Positions 42,001 to 51,518 of a stretch of 64,000 bases of DNA are shown here, one piece after another. The position numbers were made by a program, and so were the translations under genes. The notes beneath the pieces are model-generated. The model ran no database searches and was not told where the DNA came from. It saw nothing but the letters and a program-made list of their open reading frames with translations. Every line of letters starts with the position of its first letter. The stretch's first letter is position 1. This stretch comes from Kitasatospora sp. NBC_01246 (GTDB taxonomy: Bacteria; Actinomycetota; Actinomycetes; Streptomycetales; Streptomycetaceae): the NCBI RefSeq assembly GCF_036226505.1, contig NZ_CP108484.1, positions 4,650,001 to 4,714,000 on the forward strand, read 5' to 3'.

Positions 42001-43536
42001 CTACTCCGTGATCGCTGCCCACTTGATGCGGACGCGCTGCTCCGGGACGAAGCGCTTGCCGCGTTCGCCCTTGCTGATGAACACGCCGTCTATGGCCAGC
42101 GACAGGCGACCCCGCTTCTCATCTTGCGTCGAAGCCTCCCAAGCCGGGTACAGCAATTCGCTGTCCAGCATCGGAGTGATGTCGATGGCGGGCAGCGGGA
42201 TGTTGGCGAGGTCGGCGCGCAGGCCGTCGATGCGGCTCAGGAGCCGGGTGGCGAGACGTTCGTATCGGTCGAGAGCACCAGGGCGGTCGAACTCGCGACG
42301 GACGTAGCGTGCTTCTTCGAGGTCGGCCAACCGGGCTTCCTGGTCGGTGATCTCGTCGGCTACGGCGTCTCGCTTGGCGAAGGTCTCGGGGTCAGTTCGC
42401 TTCACCCACCGGTCAGCGATGGTCACCAACAACGGGTCGTCCAACTCCAGAGCGGGGAGCAGCGACAGGAAGCGCTCGGACACGTACGCGTCCACCCGGT
42501 CGGCCATGGCACTGGCGCCGGGGCACTGGTTGCCCGCCCGGCGGGCCATGCACTGGTAGCTGTTGCCCACCTTGTGCATCCGGCGACCGCACCCTGGCAC
42601 GCCGCAGAACACCAGGCTTGTGAGCAGCGCCGTGCCGTTCGGCTTCGGCATACGTTTGCCCGCGTGGACGCGGGTCCTGGATTCGAGCTGCCGGATGATC
42701 CGCTCGCGCTCGCCGACCGTGACGATCCCCTCGCCGATGCTCACGGTGTCCAGCGTCTCAGGGTCTCGGTAGGGAAACACGCGGCTGGTGAACTTGCGGC
42801 TGCCGTCCTCGGCTTCGATGGTTTCGGTCTCGGGCATGAGCCCGGCGAAGGCTGGCGACTTGACCAGGTTCATGATGCTCGCGGCGTTCCACTGGCCACC
42901 CCGGGCCGAGGGGATGTCGTACTCGTTGAGCAGCCGGGCGATCTGCACCAGGGACTTGCCGGCCAGTGCGTCGTCCGCGATGAGGCGGGCGTAGACGGCC
43001 GTCTCGGGGTCGTGCACCAGCTTCTTCGTGGTGGGGTCGACCAACAGCCCGTACGGGGGCCGTCCGCCGATCCACTGGCCCTGTCGGCGGAGGTGCCGTT
43101 TCGCGTGGGCCACGCGGGTGCCGAGGTTCTTCGACTCGGAGCGGGCGAGTTCGGCGAGCATGGCGACGACCATGCGGGCCGAGTCGTTCGAGGTGTCGAG
43201 ACCGTCCACGACGGAGACCAAACGGCCGCCCGCCTTCTCGATGTCGTCCAGGACCTTGCCGACCTGGCCGATGCCCTTGCGGGACAGGCGGTCCAGCTTC
43301 CACACGATCAGCGTCCCGACGACGCCCGCTGTGACGGCGGCAAGGGCGGAGTCGAAGCCTTTGCGCTCAACGTCCTTGAACCCGGAGCGCCCCCGGTCGA
43401 TGTGAACCTTGCGGACCGTCAGGCCGTTGCGCTCAGCCCATGCGCGGCAGTCGGCTTCCTGCCGTTCGATCGCCGTCTTGCCGTCCCGGTCCAAGGACAG
43501 CCGAAGGTACAGGTCACACAGGGTGTGGTGGTGCAC
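42001..43536 (-). CDS. Large serine integrase
   Basis: The 511-residue protein starts at GTG with GAGGGGG upstream. Catalytic Ser about 14 lies in YLRLSLDRDG, followed by the resolvase-type IVWKLDRLSRKG block, a recombinase domain (about 170-290), a zinc ribbon with CxxxxC pairs (FCGVPGCGRRMHK) and a C-terminal coiled region. Large serine integrases act on short attB/attP sites with a 2-bp crossover. The gene lies 40 bases from the right attachment core, as expected for the enzyme that inserted this element in the NHL gene. Confidence 0.93.
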   Translation of the reverse strand: MHHHTLCDLYLRLSLDRDGKTAIERQEADCRAWAERNGLTVRKVHIDRGRSGFKDVERKGFDSALAAVTAGVVGTLIVWKLDRLSRKGIGQVGKVLDDIEKAGGRLVSVVDGLDTSNDSARMVVAMLAELARSESKNLGTRVAHAKRHLRRQGQWIGGRPPYGLLVDPTTKKLVHDPETAVYARLIADDALAGKSLVQIARLLNEYDIPSARGGQWNAASIMNLVKSPAFAGLMPETETIEAEDGSRKFTSRVFPYRDPETLDTVSIGEGIVTVGERERIIRQLESRTRVHAGKRMPKPNGTALLTSLVFCGVPGCGRRMHKVGNSYQCMARRAGNQCPGASAMADRVDAYVSERFLSLLPALELDDPLLVTIADRWVKRTDPETFAKRDAVADEITDQEARLADLEEARYVRREFDRPGALDRYERLATRLLSRIDGLRADLANIPLPAIDITPMLDSELLYPAWEASTQDEKRGRLSLAIDGVFISKGERGKRFVPEQRVRIKWAAITE

Positions 43537-43574
43537 GTACGCCCCCTCTGGAGATCCCTATATTGTGTAGGACT

Positions 43575-43698
43575 TCCAGAAGTCCAGGACGGTGATCTTG
43601 CCCCGGAAGTCGGCGAGGGTGAGGTCCTTGCCGCCGGTGTTCAGCCAACCGCCTGCCCCGACCAGCTCGGGGGCGCGTACACGTGCACGAGATGCCAT
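43575..43698 (-). pseudogene. Displaced host 5' end of the NHL gene, with right attachment junction
   Basis: On the minus strand it encodes MASRARVRAPEL...LADFRGKITVLDFW with host-like high-GC codons, then breaks off at the core GACTTCTGGA and runs into a stop after six residues in element DNA. It is the original start of the gene whose body is at 35389-37080. Its promoter may still fire into the integrase. GGACTTC-TG-GAAGTCC at 43571-43586 is an inverted repeat centred on the core. Confidence 0.9.
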
Positions 43699-43785
43699 AC
43701 CCCCATCAAACCGCACGTGGGGTGCTCCTCATTCCTGCGGTCGGCGGGGGAGTGCGCCCGGGGGCCGGGGGCTTCCGGCGGGTGG

Positions 43786-44940
43786 TCACTCCGGGCGGGG
43801 GCTGCCGGCGAGGGCGGGGGTGGCCGGGGGGTCGGCGGTGGTGTCGGGGGCGACGGCCGGGGCGGGCACGGTGGGGCGGGCCCGTCGGGAGACGGTGTCG
43901 CACCAGGTGATCAGACGGCGGCCGGCCTCGATCATCGGTGTCTCCAGGCGGCGGTGCAGCAGGTCGGCGGCGGCCAGCGCGACCAGGCAGACGGCGGCGG
44001 CGAACGTCGGGGTGCCGCCGGGCAGCCACGGGGCCAGGGCGGCGGTGAGGCTGACGGCCGAGGCCTGGAGCAGGTAGAGGCCGTAGGAGCGCTCGCCGAC
44101 GAAGACCAGCGGGCGCAGCGAGAGCAGCAGGCGGCCCGGGCCGGGGCCGAGCAGGGTGGGCAGCAGGAGGGCGACGCCGAGGCCGAAGAGGAAGACGGTG
44201 GGCTGCTCGCTGCCGAAGTGGTCGGTCAGGTCCGGCAGGTGGGCGTGCAGGACGAGGAAGCCGGCCCCGGCCACCGCGCCGACCACCGGGTGGGTCAGCG
44301 GGCTGAGCAGGGCGAAGCCGCGGCGGCTGTGCAGCACGACGGCGAGCAGCGCGCCGATCAGCAGCACCGAGTAGTGCAGGCCCATGCCCTTCCAGGTCTC
44401 GTTGTACGGCACCAGGACGAGGGCGATCGCGGCCACGGCGAGCGGGATGCGGAGCCGGTCGGAGATCAGGCCGACCAGGATCAGCGCGAGCGGCCAGACC
44501 AGGTAGAACTTCTGCTCGATGCCGATGGTCCAGGTGTGCAGGTACGGGGTGTCGCCGGCGAGGTGGTACTCGTTCATGAAGCCGAGGTAGTTCGGCAGGT
44601 GGTCCATCAGCACCGCCCAGCCGTGGCCGGAGCGGTAGACGGCGACCATGGTGATCAGCAGCCCCAGGTAGTACAGCGGCACGATCCGGAACACCCGCCG
44701 GATGTAGAAGTTCCGCAGCGATATGCGCCCGGTCCGGTCCCGTTCCCGGAGCATCAGGGTGGTGATGAGGAAGCCGGAGAGGACGAAGAAGGCGTGCACC
44801 CCGATCCAGCCGGAGAGGAACCGGGACTGCGGGCCGCCGTAGTGGAAGAAGACGACGATCACGGCGGCGACGGCGCGCAGTCCGTCCAGCGCGTCGAACC
44901 GCCGCATCGCGAGGAATTCGGCATGGGTCAGTCGGCGCAT
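43786..44940 (-). CDS. Acyltransferase 3 family membrane protein
   Basis: The 384-residue protein has about ten membrane helices and the family signature near the N-terminus (LDGLRAVAAVIVVFFHYG, HAFFVLSGFLIT) with the conserved His. Such enzymes O-acetylate sugars, lipids or antibiotics at the membrane. The C-terminus ends in a Pro/Ala-rich tail. No sugar or lipid genes are adjacent, so the substrate is unknown. Confidence 0.9.
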   Translation of the reverse strand: MRRLTHAEFLAMRRFDALDGLRAVAAVIVVFFHYGGPQSRFLSGWIGVHAFFVLSGFLITTLMLRERDRTGRISLRNFYIRRVFRIVPLYYLGLLITMVAVYRSGHGWAVLMDHLPNYLGFMNEYHLAGDTPYLHTWTIGIEQKFYLVWPLALILVGLISDRLRIPLAVAAIALVLVPYNETWKGMGLHYSVLLIGALLAVVLHSRRGFALLSPLTHPVVGAVAGAGFLVLHAHLPDLTDHFGSEQPTVFLFGLGVALLLPTLLGPGPGRLLLSLRPLVFVGERSYGLYLLQASAVSLTAALAPWLPGGTPTFAAAVCLVALAAADLLHRRLETPMIEAGRRLITWCDTVSRRARPTVPAPAVAPDTTADPPATPALAGSPRPE

Positions 44941-45133
44941 GGGGAGTCTCCGGACGGGCGGGGCGTCGTCGCCGGGGCACCCGTGCGGGCACCGACGGTC
45001 AGGGCAGCGACATCATGGCCGACCGCGGCCGTTCTTGACCATCCGGTGGTGGAGTGTGACGGTTCCGTGTGCCCGGAGCCGGCTCGCGACCGGACCGCGC
45101 TCGGGAGTGGATCCGCTCAGGACCGGGCCGCGC

Positions 45134-45709
<576 letters not shown>

Positions 45710-45798
45710 GGGCCCATTCAACTCCGTCGTGTGGCGGTGCTTCGCACGGGGAGGCCGATCGGGTCGAATGGATCGCACGTCCACGCGAAGGAGGCGGT

Positions 45799-46284
45799 AT
45801 GCGGTACCTGGTCAGGGAGAAGCTGTTCGCGATCGGTGACGACTACTGGATCGAGGACGATCAGGGGCACAAGGCGTTCCTGGTGGACGGCAAGGTGCTG
45901 CGGCTGCGCGACACCTTCGAGCTGAAGGACGCCGACGGCCGGGTGGTCGCGGTGGTGAAGGAGAAGGCGTTCACCGTCCGGGACGCGATGAGGATCGAGG
46001 ACGCCGACGGCGAGGTGGTGGCGACCGTCCGGGAGAAGCTGTTCACGCCGTTCCGCGACAAGTACCTGGTGGAGCTGGCCGGTGGCGGCGAGCTGAAGGT
46101 CCACGGGGACCTGATCGACAAGGACTACCGGATCGAGGACGAGCACGGCGACGAGCTCGCCCGGATCTCCCGCAAGTGGTTCCGGATCCGTGACACCTAC
46201 GGCGTGGAGGTGGCCGACGGCGCGGACGTGGGGCTGCTGCTGGCCGTCGCCGCCTGCGTGGACCACCTGACGGCGCAGGACTGA
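45799..46284 (+). CDS. LURP-one-related family protein
   Basis: The 161-residue protein is made of repeated beta-strand units (VREKLFAIGDDYWIEDD, VVKEKAFTVRDAMRIED, VREKLFTPFRDKYLVE), typical of the LURP1/tubby-like barrel. Members may bind membranes or lipids; no function is established for the bacterial forms. GAAGGAGG lies ahead of the ATG. Confidence 0.9.
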   Translation: MRYLVREKLFAIGDDYWIEDDQGHKAFLVDGKVLRLRDTFELKDADGRVVAVVKEKAFTVRDAMRIEDADGEVVATVREKLFTPFRDKYLVELAGGGELKVHGDLIDKDYRIEDEHGDELARISRKWFRIRDTYGVEVADGADVGLLLAVAACVDHLTAQD

Positions 46285-46347
46285 CCCGGGTGGTCGGTGA
46301 CGGGTGCGGGACCGGCCGGTCCCGCACCCGCACCCCTCACGGGCCGG

Positions 46348-47577
46348 TCAGACGATGACGTGCGGCAGGAAGCGGGCGCCCTGGTGGGTGATCGGGCTGT
46401 CGTCCGTCTCGCGGATGCCGAGGCCCGCCGCCTCGCCGTCGATCACCCAGGTGCCGAGCACCGGGCGGTTGCCGTCGAAGTCGGGCAGCGGGTGGTACTG
46501 CTGGTAGCAGTGGCCCTCGGCGCCGTAGCGGTCCGGGTCGCCGGCCCAGTCGGCGAGCCGGGTCTCGGCGCCGTCCGGCCCGACGATCCGGATGCCGGCG
46601 CCCTCCCGGCCGAGCAGCGGCTTGGCCGCGTACCCGGGGCCGCCCGGGTCGGCGAGTTCACGCGGGCCGTCCAGGTAGGCGGGCAGCAGGTTGGGGTGGC
46701 CCGGGTAGAGCTCCCAGAGCACCGCCAGCAGCGCCTTGTTGGAGAGCAGCATCTTCCAGGCCGGCTCGATCCAGAGGGTGGAGCCGGTGCCGCCGCCGTG
46801 GTCGATGACGTCCAGCAGCTGCTCGCCGAACTCGTCCTCGGCCAGCCACTCCCACGGGTAGAGCTTGAACGCCGAGCGGATGAAGCGGTGTTCGAGGTCG
46901 ACGAACCGGCCGGAGAGGCCGTCCCAGCCGATGTCCTCCATCGCGATGCCGACCGTCTCGATGCCGGCCTGTTCGGCGCACTCCTGGAGGTAGAGGGTGG
47001 TCATCCAGTCCTCGCCCTCGGTGTCGCCGCGCGAGTGGGCGAAGTGCACCGGGCCGGACGGCAGCAGGTGCTTCTGCCGGGCCCAGGACGCGACCAGCCG
47101 CTCGTGCAGCGAGTTCCACTGGTCGGCGGCGGGGAAGCGCTCCTCCATCCAGAACCACTGCGGGCCGGCCGCCTCGATCAGCGAGGTCGGGGTGTCGGCG
47201 TTGTACTCGAACAGCTTGGCCGGTCCGGTGCCGTCGTACGCGAGGTCGAAGCGCCCGTAGAGGGCCGGCTGTTCGGCGCGCCGCCGCCAGGACTCGGCGA
47301 CGGTCGCGGCGAGCCGGGGGTCGGTGATCCCGTAGTCCGTGAACCGGCCGGTGCGGACCACGTGGTCGGCGGCCGCCAGGCACATCAGGTGCAGTTCCTC
47401 GACCACCTCCTCCAGCGCCTCCACCTCGGGCAGCGAGAACTCGTAGTACCCGCTCTCGTCCCAGTAGGCGTGCGGGCCGCCCTGGTTGCAGGGGTCGGAG
47501 CACATGGCGTAGATCAGGCCCTGGCCCTCGACGGTGGCCAGCCAGTCCGGGCGCGGGGCGATGGTTCTGCGGCGCAC
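46348..47577 (-). CDS. Glutathionylspermidine-synthase-like ATP-grasp protein (YgiC/YjfC type)
   Basis: The 409-residue protein matches the C-terminal synthetase domain of glutathionylspermidine synthase, without the amidase half. Conserved blocks are RFDLAYDGTGPAKLFEYNADTP, QWFWMEERFP, and the ATP-grasp C-terminal part YAAKPLLGREGAGI. It starts at GTG 5 bases after the lipoprotein stop. Actinomycetes usually lack glutathionylspermidine, so a different amide ligase activity is likely. DUF350 and lipoprotein genes next to it form a known association. Confidence 0.88.
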   Translation of the reverse strand: MRRRTIAPRPDWLATVEGQGLIYAMCSDPCNQGGPHAYWDESGYYEFSLPEVEALEEVVEELHLMCLAAADHVVRTGRFTDYGITDPRLAATVAESWRRRAEQPALYGRFDLAYDGTGPAKLFEYNADTPTSLIEAAGPQWFWMEERFPAADQWNSLHERLVASWARQKHLLPSGPVHFAHSRGDTEGEDWMTTLYLQECAEQAGIETVGIAMEDIGWDGLSGRFVDLEHRFIRSAFKLYPWEWLAEDEFGEQLLDVIDHGGGTGSTLWIEPAWKMLLSNKALLAVLWELYPGHPNLLPAYLDGPRELADPGGPGYAAKPLLGREGAGIRIVGPDGAETRLADWAGDPDRYGAEGHCYQQYHPLPDFDGNRPVLGTWVIDGEAAGLGIRETDDSPITHQGARFLPHVIV

Positions 47578-47582
47578 CGCGG

Positions 47583-47930
47583 TCAGCCCCCGCCCGAGCC
47601 GCTGGAGCCGGCGGGGCAGCCGAACCCGCCGCGCTTGGTGGCGGCCTTGTCGAAGGTGCCGCCGAGCGCGGTGGTGCCGCCGGAGCCGCAGTAGTACCAG
47701 CGGCCGGCGGCGGCGGTGGTGCCGCCCGCGCACGCGTGACTGTCGAGCACCTTGAGCGTCGTCGGGTCGACGCAGCGGCTCGGCGGGGTGCCGCCGCCGG
47801 AGGAGCAGCCGGAGAGCGCCAGGGCGAGGGTGCCGACCATGCCGAGGGTGACGAAGCCCGAGCGGCGCCGGGCGTCCGGCCCCGGGCTGCCGGTGCCGGT
47901 GGCTGTGCTGGGGGACTGGGACGGCGTCAT
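47583..47930 (-). CDS. Putative lipoprotein of the YgiB/YjfM (DUF1190) type
   Basis: The 115-residue protein has a membrane segment ending in the lipobox LALSGCSS, so it is probably lipid-anchored outside the cell. The mature part is Gly/Ser-rich with four cysteines (CVDPTTLKVLDSHACAGG, YYCGSGG, FGC). In E. coli, ygiB-ygiC and yjfM-yjfC pair the same two families, which supports the family call; direct similarity is modest. Confidence 0.7.
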   Translation of the reverse strand: MTPSQSPSTATGTGSPGPDARRRSGFVTLGMVGTLALALSGCSSGGGTPPSRCVDPTTLKVLDSHACAGGTTAAAGRWYYCGSGGTTALGGTFDKAATKRGGFGCPAGSSGSGGG

Positions 47931-48090
47931 GGCGCCCGATGGTACGCGTGGGCCGGGATGGTACGGGAGGGGCCCCGGATTCCTGTTCCGGCCACGCCCG
48001 ATGGGATATGTTTTGCCGATCCTTGACGGTCGGACCGGGCCGAGCCGGACCGGGCGGCCTCCAGTGAGCGGACACGGGGGACGAACACCC

Positions 48091-48513
48091 ATGAACGACA
48101 TCCTGCACGGCCTCGGTGCGGCGGCCGCCTTCGGCGCCGTCGGTGTGGTGCTGCTGCTCCTCGGCGTCGGCCTGGTCGACGTCCTGACGCCCGGCAAGCT
48201 GGGCCACCAGATCTGGGTGGAGCGCAACCGCAACGCCGCCGCGGTGCTCAGCTCCGCGCTGCTCGGCATCGGCGGCATCGTCTTCACGGCGATCATGTAC
48301 ACCTACGAGGACTTCGGCAAGGGCCTCGTCTCCACGGCCTGCTTCGGCCTGCTGGGCCTTGTGCTGATGGCCGTCGCGTTCTGGGCGGTGGACGTCCTGA
48401 CGCCCGGCAAGCTCGGCGCGATCCTGGTCGACCCCGAGCCGCACCCGGCGGTCTGGGTCACCGCCAGCTGCAACATCGCGGTGGCGGCGATCGTGGCGGC
48501 CGCGATCGCCTGA
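48091..48513 (+). CDS. DUF350 membrane protein (YjfL-like)
   Basis: The 140-residue protein has four membrane helices in two repeated halves, each with the block VDVLTPGKLG. This is the DUF350 pattern. It is transcribed divergently from the lipoprotein/synthetase pair and shares its promoter region; E. coli has the same three families side by side. GGGGGA precedes the ATG. Confidence 0.88.
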   Translation: MNDILHGLGAAAAFGAVGVVLLLLGVGLVDVLTPGKLGHQIWVERNRNAAAVLSSALLGIGGIVFTAIMYTYEDFGKGLVSTACFGLLGLVLMAVAFWAVDVLTPGKLGAILVDPEPHPAVWVTASCNIAVAAIVAAAIA

Positions 48514-48560
48514 GCCCCCGTCGGAGGCCCGGGCGCCCGCCCCCCCTGCGGGTCCGGGCC

Positions 48561-48648
48561 CGCGCCGTCCGACCCGCGCGCCGTCCGACCCGCGCCGTTC
48601 GACCCGCGCCGTCCGACCCGCGCCGTCCGACCCGCGCGCCGTCCGGGC
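48561..48648. repeat. Minisatellite, about six 14-16-bp units
   Basis: The unit CGCGCCGTCCGACC recurs six times with small changes between the DUF350 and HxlR genes. It overlaps no gene and may be the variable 3' region of both. Confidence 0.8.
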
Positions 48649-48649
48649 C

Positions 48650-49009
48650 CTACGCGGCTCCCCCGCCGGGGTGCGGGGCCCCGCCGAGGACGTGCTCGCG
48701 GCCCCAGGCCCCCAGCGGTGCCAGCGCGGCGTTGAGCCGCGCCCCGACCGGCGTCAGCGAGTACTCGACGCGCGGCGGCACCTCGTCGTACGCCTCGCGG
48801 CGCACGATGCCGTCGGCCTCCAACTCGCGCAGATGGGCGGCGAGCACCTTCTCGGTGATCCCCGGCACCAGGCGGCGCAGCTCGCCGAAGCGGCGGTTCG
48901 GCCGCTCGTCCAGCGCCCAGAGGATCAGTACCTTCCACTTGCCGCCGATCACGTCCATCGCCGCGTCGATCCCGCAGACGTACCCGCCCGGCCTCGGCAC
49001 CGTCGCCAT
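48650..49009 (-). CDS. HxlR-family transcriptional regulator
   Basis: The 119-residue winged-helix protein shows the HxlR pattern: a Cys near the N-terminus (YVCGIDAAMDVIGGKWKVLIL), RFGELRRLVPGITEKVL and a wing. HxlR proteins often sense aldehydes or oxidants through that Cys. ATG at 49009 is preferred because GGAAGGG lies at the right distance. It diverges from the reductase gene, its likely target. Confidence 0.9.
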   Translation of the reverse strand: MATVPRPGGYVCGIDAAMDVIGGKWKVLILWALDERPNRRFGELRRLVPGITEKVLAAHLRELEADGIVRREAYDEVPPRVEYSLTPVGARLNAALAPLGAWGREHVLGGAPHPGGGAA

Positions 49010-49106
49010 GCCCACCCCTTCCGACCTGCTCGCTCACCCCAGGGTAACCACCCACTTCGAGGTGCGTACTTGTCGGCCGGCGGCCCGGGCGACGAGCCTG
49101 ATCGGC

Positions 49107-50009
49107 ATGGCAGAGAACAGCGTTGACCCCGTGTCGAAGTCCACCCCCGCTCCCTCCCTCACCCTGCTCGGCCTCGGCGCGATGGGCACCGCGCTGGCCC
49201 GGACCTGGCTCGCCGCCGGGCATCCGCTGACCGTCTGGAACCGCACCGCCGCGCGGGCCGAACCGCTCGCCGCCCTGGGCGCCACCGTCGCCGCCACCCC
49301 CGCCGAGGCGGTCGCGGCCAACCGCCTGGTGGTCGTCTGCCTGCTCGACGACGCCTCCGTCGAGGCGGCGCTGGACGGCGTCGACCTGGCCGGCCGGGAC
49401 GTGGTCGACCTCGTCACCGGCACCCCCGGCCTGGCCCGCGCCCGCGCCGCGTGGGTCGAGCAGCGCGGCGGCCGCTACCTGGACGGCGGGATCATGGCCG
49501 TCCCGCCGATGATCGGCGTTCCCGAGGCCGGTCCGTACGTCTTCTACAGCGGCTCGCAGGCGCTGTTCGAGGAGCACCGCGACACCCTGTCCGTCCCGGC
49601 CGGCACCCGCTTCGTCGGGGCGGACGCCGGGTTCGCCGCCCTGTACGACGTGGCGCTGCTGAGTGCCATGTACGGCATGTTCGCCGGGGTGGCGCACGCC
49701 TTCGCGCTGATCGGCGGGGAGGCGGTGGCCCCGAGCGACCTCGCGCCGCTGCTGACCTCCTGGCTCCGGGCGATGGCCGGCTCGGTGACGCGGACCGCCC
49801 TGCAGCTGGAGGGCGGTGACTACACCGTGGGCGTGGTCTCCAACCTCGCAATGCAGGTCGCCGGCACGCCCACCTTCCTGCGCACCGCCGAGGAGCAGGG
49901 TGTCAGCGCCGAGCTGCTCGCCCCGTACTTCGCGCTGATGGCCCGCCGGCTCGCGGAGGGCTCCGGTGCGGAGGACCTGACCGGCGTGGTCGACCTGCTG
50001 CGCCGGTAG
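49107..50009 (+). CDS. NAD(P)-dependent oxidoreductase, imine-reductase-like
   Basis: The 300-residue protein has an N-terminal Rossmann fold (LLGLGAMGTALARTWL) and an NRT motif suggesting NADPH. The C-terminal helical part with LYDVALLSAMYGMFAGVAHA is like imine reductases and related beta-hydroxyacid dehydrogenases. It diverges from an HxlR regulator. The substrate is not known. Confidence 0.88.
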   Translation: MAENSVDPVSKSTPAPSLTLLGLGAMGTALARTWLAAGHPLTVWNRTAARAEPLAALGATVAATPAEAVAANRLVVVCLLDDASVEAALDGVDLAGRDVVDLVTGTPGLARARAAWVEQRGGRYLDGGIMAVPPMIGVPEAGPYVFYSGSQALFEEHRDTLSVPAGTRFVGADAGFAALYDVALLSAMYGMFAGVAHAFALIGGEAVAPSDLAPLLTSWLRAMAGSVTRTALQLEGGDYTVGVVSNLAMQVAGTPTFLRTAEEQGVSAELLAPYFALMARRLAEGSGAEDLTGVVDLLRR

Positions 50010-50059
50010 GCGGAGCGGGCGGGCGGGCCGGCGCTCGCCGCCCTCAGCCCGCCGCGCCC

Positions 50060-51115
50060 TCAGCCCGCCGCGCGGTCGGTCGCGGGGCGGCGGCGCAGCG
50101 CCGCGTCGGTGAGGGCGGGCGGCTGCCAGACGCCGTCCGGGTGGTAGACGTTCGTGCCGGGCGCCACGATGGCGTCGATCCGGTCGAGGGCGGCGTCGTC
50201 CAGGGTGAGGTCGGCGCCCTTGAGGGCCGCCGCCAGCTGCTCCCCGGTGCGCGGGCCGATGATCACCGAGGTGACGGCCGGGTGCGCCAGCGGGAAGGCG
50301 AGGGCCAGTTCGGGCAGGGTGCGGCCGAGGTCCTCGGCGAGCGCGGTCAGCTCCTCGACGGCGTCCAGCTTGGCCACGTTGACCGGCAGCGCGGGGTCGA
50401 AGCGGCCCGGGTGGAGGGCGGCCCGGCCGGTGCCGAGGTCGATCGGGCGGCCCTTGCGGTAGCGGCCGGTGAGGAAGCCGGAGGCGAGCGGGCTCCAGGT
50501 CAGCGCGCCCATGCCGAGCCGCTGGACGGTCGGCAGCACGTCCCGCTCGATGCCCCGGGCGAGCAGCGAGTACGGCGGCTGCTCGGTGCGGAAGCGGGAC
50601 AGGCCGCGCCGCTCGGCGACGTGGTACGCCTCGACGATCTCCGCGGCGGGGAAGGTCGAGCAGCCGAAGGCGCGGATCTTGCCGGCCGTGACGAGGTCGC
50701 CGAGTGCGGAGAGGGTCTCCTCGATGTCGGTGGTGTGGTCGGGCCGGTGGACCTGGTAGAGGTCGATCCGGTCGGTGCGCAGCCGGCGCAGGCTCTCCTC
50801 CACCTCGTGGATGATCCAGCGCCGTGAGTTGCCGCCCCGGTTGCGGCCCTCGCCCATCGGGAAGTGCACCTTGGTGGCGAGGACGACGTCGTCGCGGTTG
50901 CCGCGGCTCTGCAGCGCCTTGCCGACGATCTCCTCGGACTCGCCCGCCGAGTACATGTCGGCGGTGTCGACGAAGTTGATGCCCTGGTCGAGGGCGGTGT
51001 GGATGATGCGGACGCAGTCGTCGTGGTCGGGGTTGCCGACCGCTCCGAACATCATGGTGCCGAGGCAGTAGGCGCTGACCTCGATGCCGGTGCCGCCGAG
51101 GATGCGGTAGCGCAT
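50060..51115 (-). CDS. Aldo/keto reductase
   Basis: The 351-residue protein has the AKR barrel with catalytic D-x4-Y (FVDTADMYSAGESEE), Lys in VVLATKV and His in IDLYQVHRPD, plus the C-terminal NADPH motif SVIIGPRTGEQL. ATG at 51115 has GGGGGA upstream. A MerR-type operator lies in its promoter. Confidence 0.92.
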   Translation of the reverse strand: MRYRILGGTGIEVSAYCLGTMMFGAVGNPDHDDCVRIIHTALDQGINFVDTADMYSAGESEEIVGKALQSRGNRDDVVLATKVHFPMGEGRNRGGNSRRWIIHEVEESLRRLRTDRIDLYQVHRPDHTTDIEETLSALGDLVTAGKIRAFGCSTFPAAEIVEAYHVAERRGLSRFRTEQPPYSLLARGIERDVLPTVQRLGMGALTWSPLASGFLTGRYRKGRPIDLGTGRAALHPGRFDPALPVNVAKLDAVEELTALAEDLGRTLPELALAFPLAHPAVTSVIIGPRTGEQLAAALKGADLTLDDAALDRIDAIVAPGTNVYHPDGVWQPPALTDAALRRRPATDRAAG

Positions 51116-51518
51116 GGTGCTGGTCCCCCTGCTGTGGTGGGTGGCCGTCCCCGGCCGGGAGCCGGGTCGCTCGCCCCCGACGGTAGATCTTGGAGTGCAC
51201 TCCAGGGCAAGGGGCGGCGGCGTTCCGTCGGTGACCGGCTCCGGCGTGACCCCGGTGGTCGCCGCGCGTTCGTCCGGTGTCGCACCGGGGGACCGGCCGG
51301 GGCACGGTTTGCGGAACCGGCAACAAAGCTTGCCGATGATGCGGGGCTCGTCGCAGGCTGGCGGTGCCGGCGACCGCACCGGTGCGGTCGCCGCCGGGAT
51401 CCGCCGCCGGACCCGCTGCCGGGCTCGCCGGACCCGCCGCCGCGCGGTGAAGCCGCCGGTCCGGATGCCGATGCCGATGCCGACGCCGAAGCCGCCACCG
51501 ACCTGAACGGAGCACCCC
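51116..51518. other. Intergenic region between the reductase and the methyltransferase
   Basis: It contains the perfect palindrome at 51191-51204, then GC-rich sequence with short repeats (GATGCC/GACGCC units about 51,473-51,490) ahead of the methyltransferase. No gene is seen. Confidence 0.5.
51191..51204. promoter_or_regulatory. MerR-type operator in the reductase promoter
   Basis: TGGAGTGCACTCCA is a perfect palindrome of the type that MerR-family activators use between over-spaced -35 and -10 boxes of oxidoreductase genes. No merR gene is adjacent, so the regulator would act from elsewhere. Confidence 0.6.

Larger units (their letters stand above)
37080..43584. mobile_element. Integrative element inserted in the NHL gene, carrying a CBASS-like pair
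   Basis: The 6.5-kb island is bounded by a shared core TCCAGAAGTC (37080-37089 and 43575-43584) and by two copies of the 5' end of the NHL gene. The integrase gene lies next to the right junction, as is usual for serine-integrase elements. The cargo is a SLATT/CD-NTase pair, an HTH regulator, small genes, a small resolvase and a large non-coding inverted repeat. No conjugation or phage structural genes are present. GC is lower than host, especially at 37,200-38,900. A third, decayed copy of the target 5' end at 38,892-38,980 suggests two successive insertions. Confidence 0.85.

Noticed and set aside
48561..48648. Regular short repeats considered as a CRISPR array
   Set aside because: Units are 14-16 bp head to tail without spacers and no cas genes are present; it is a minisatellite.
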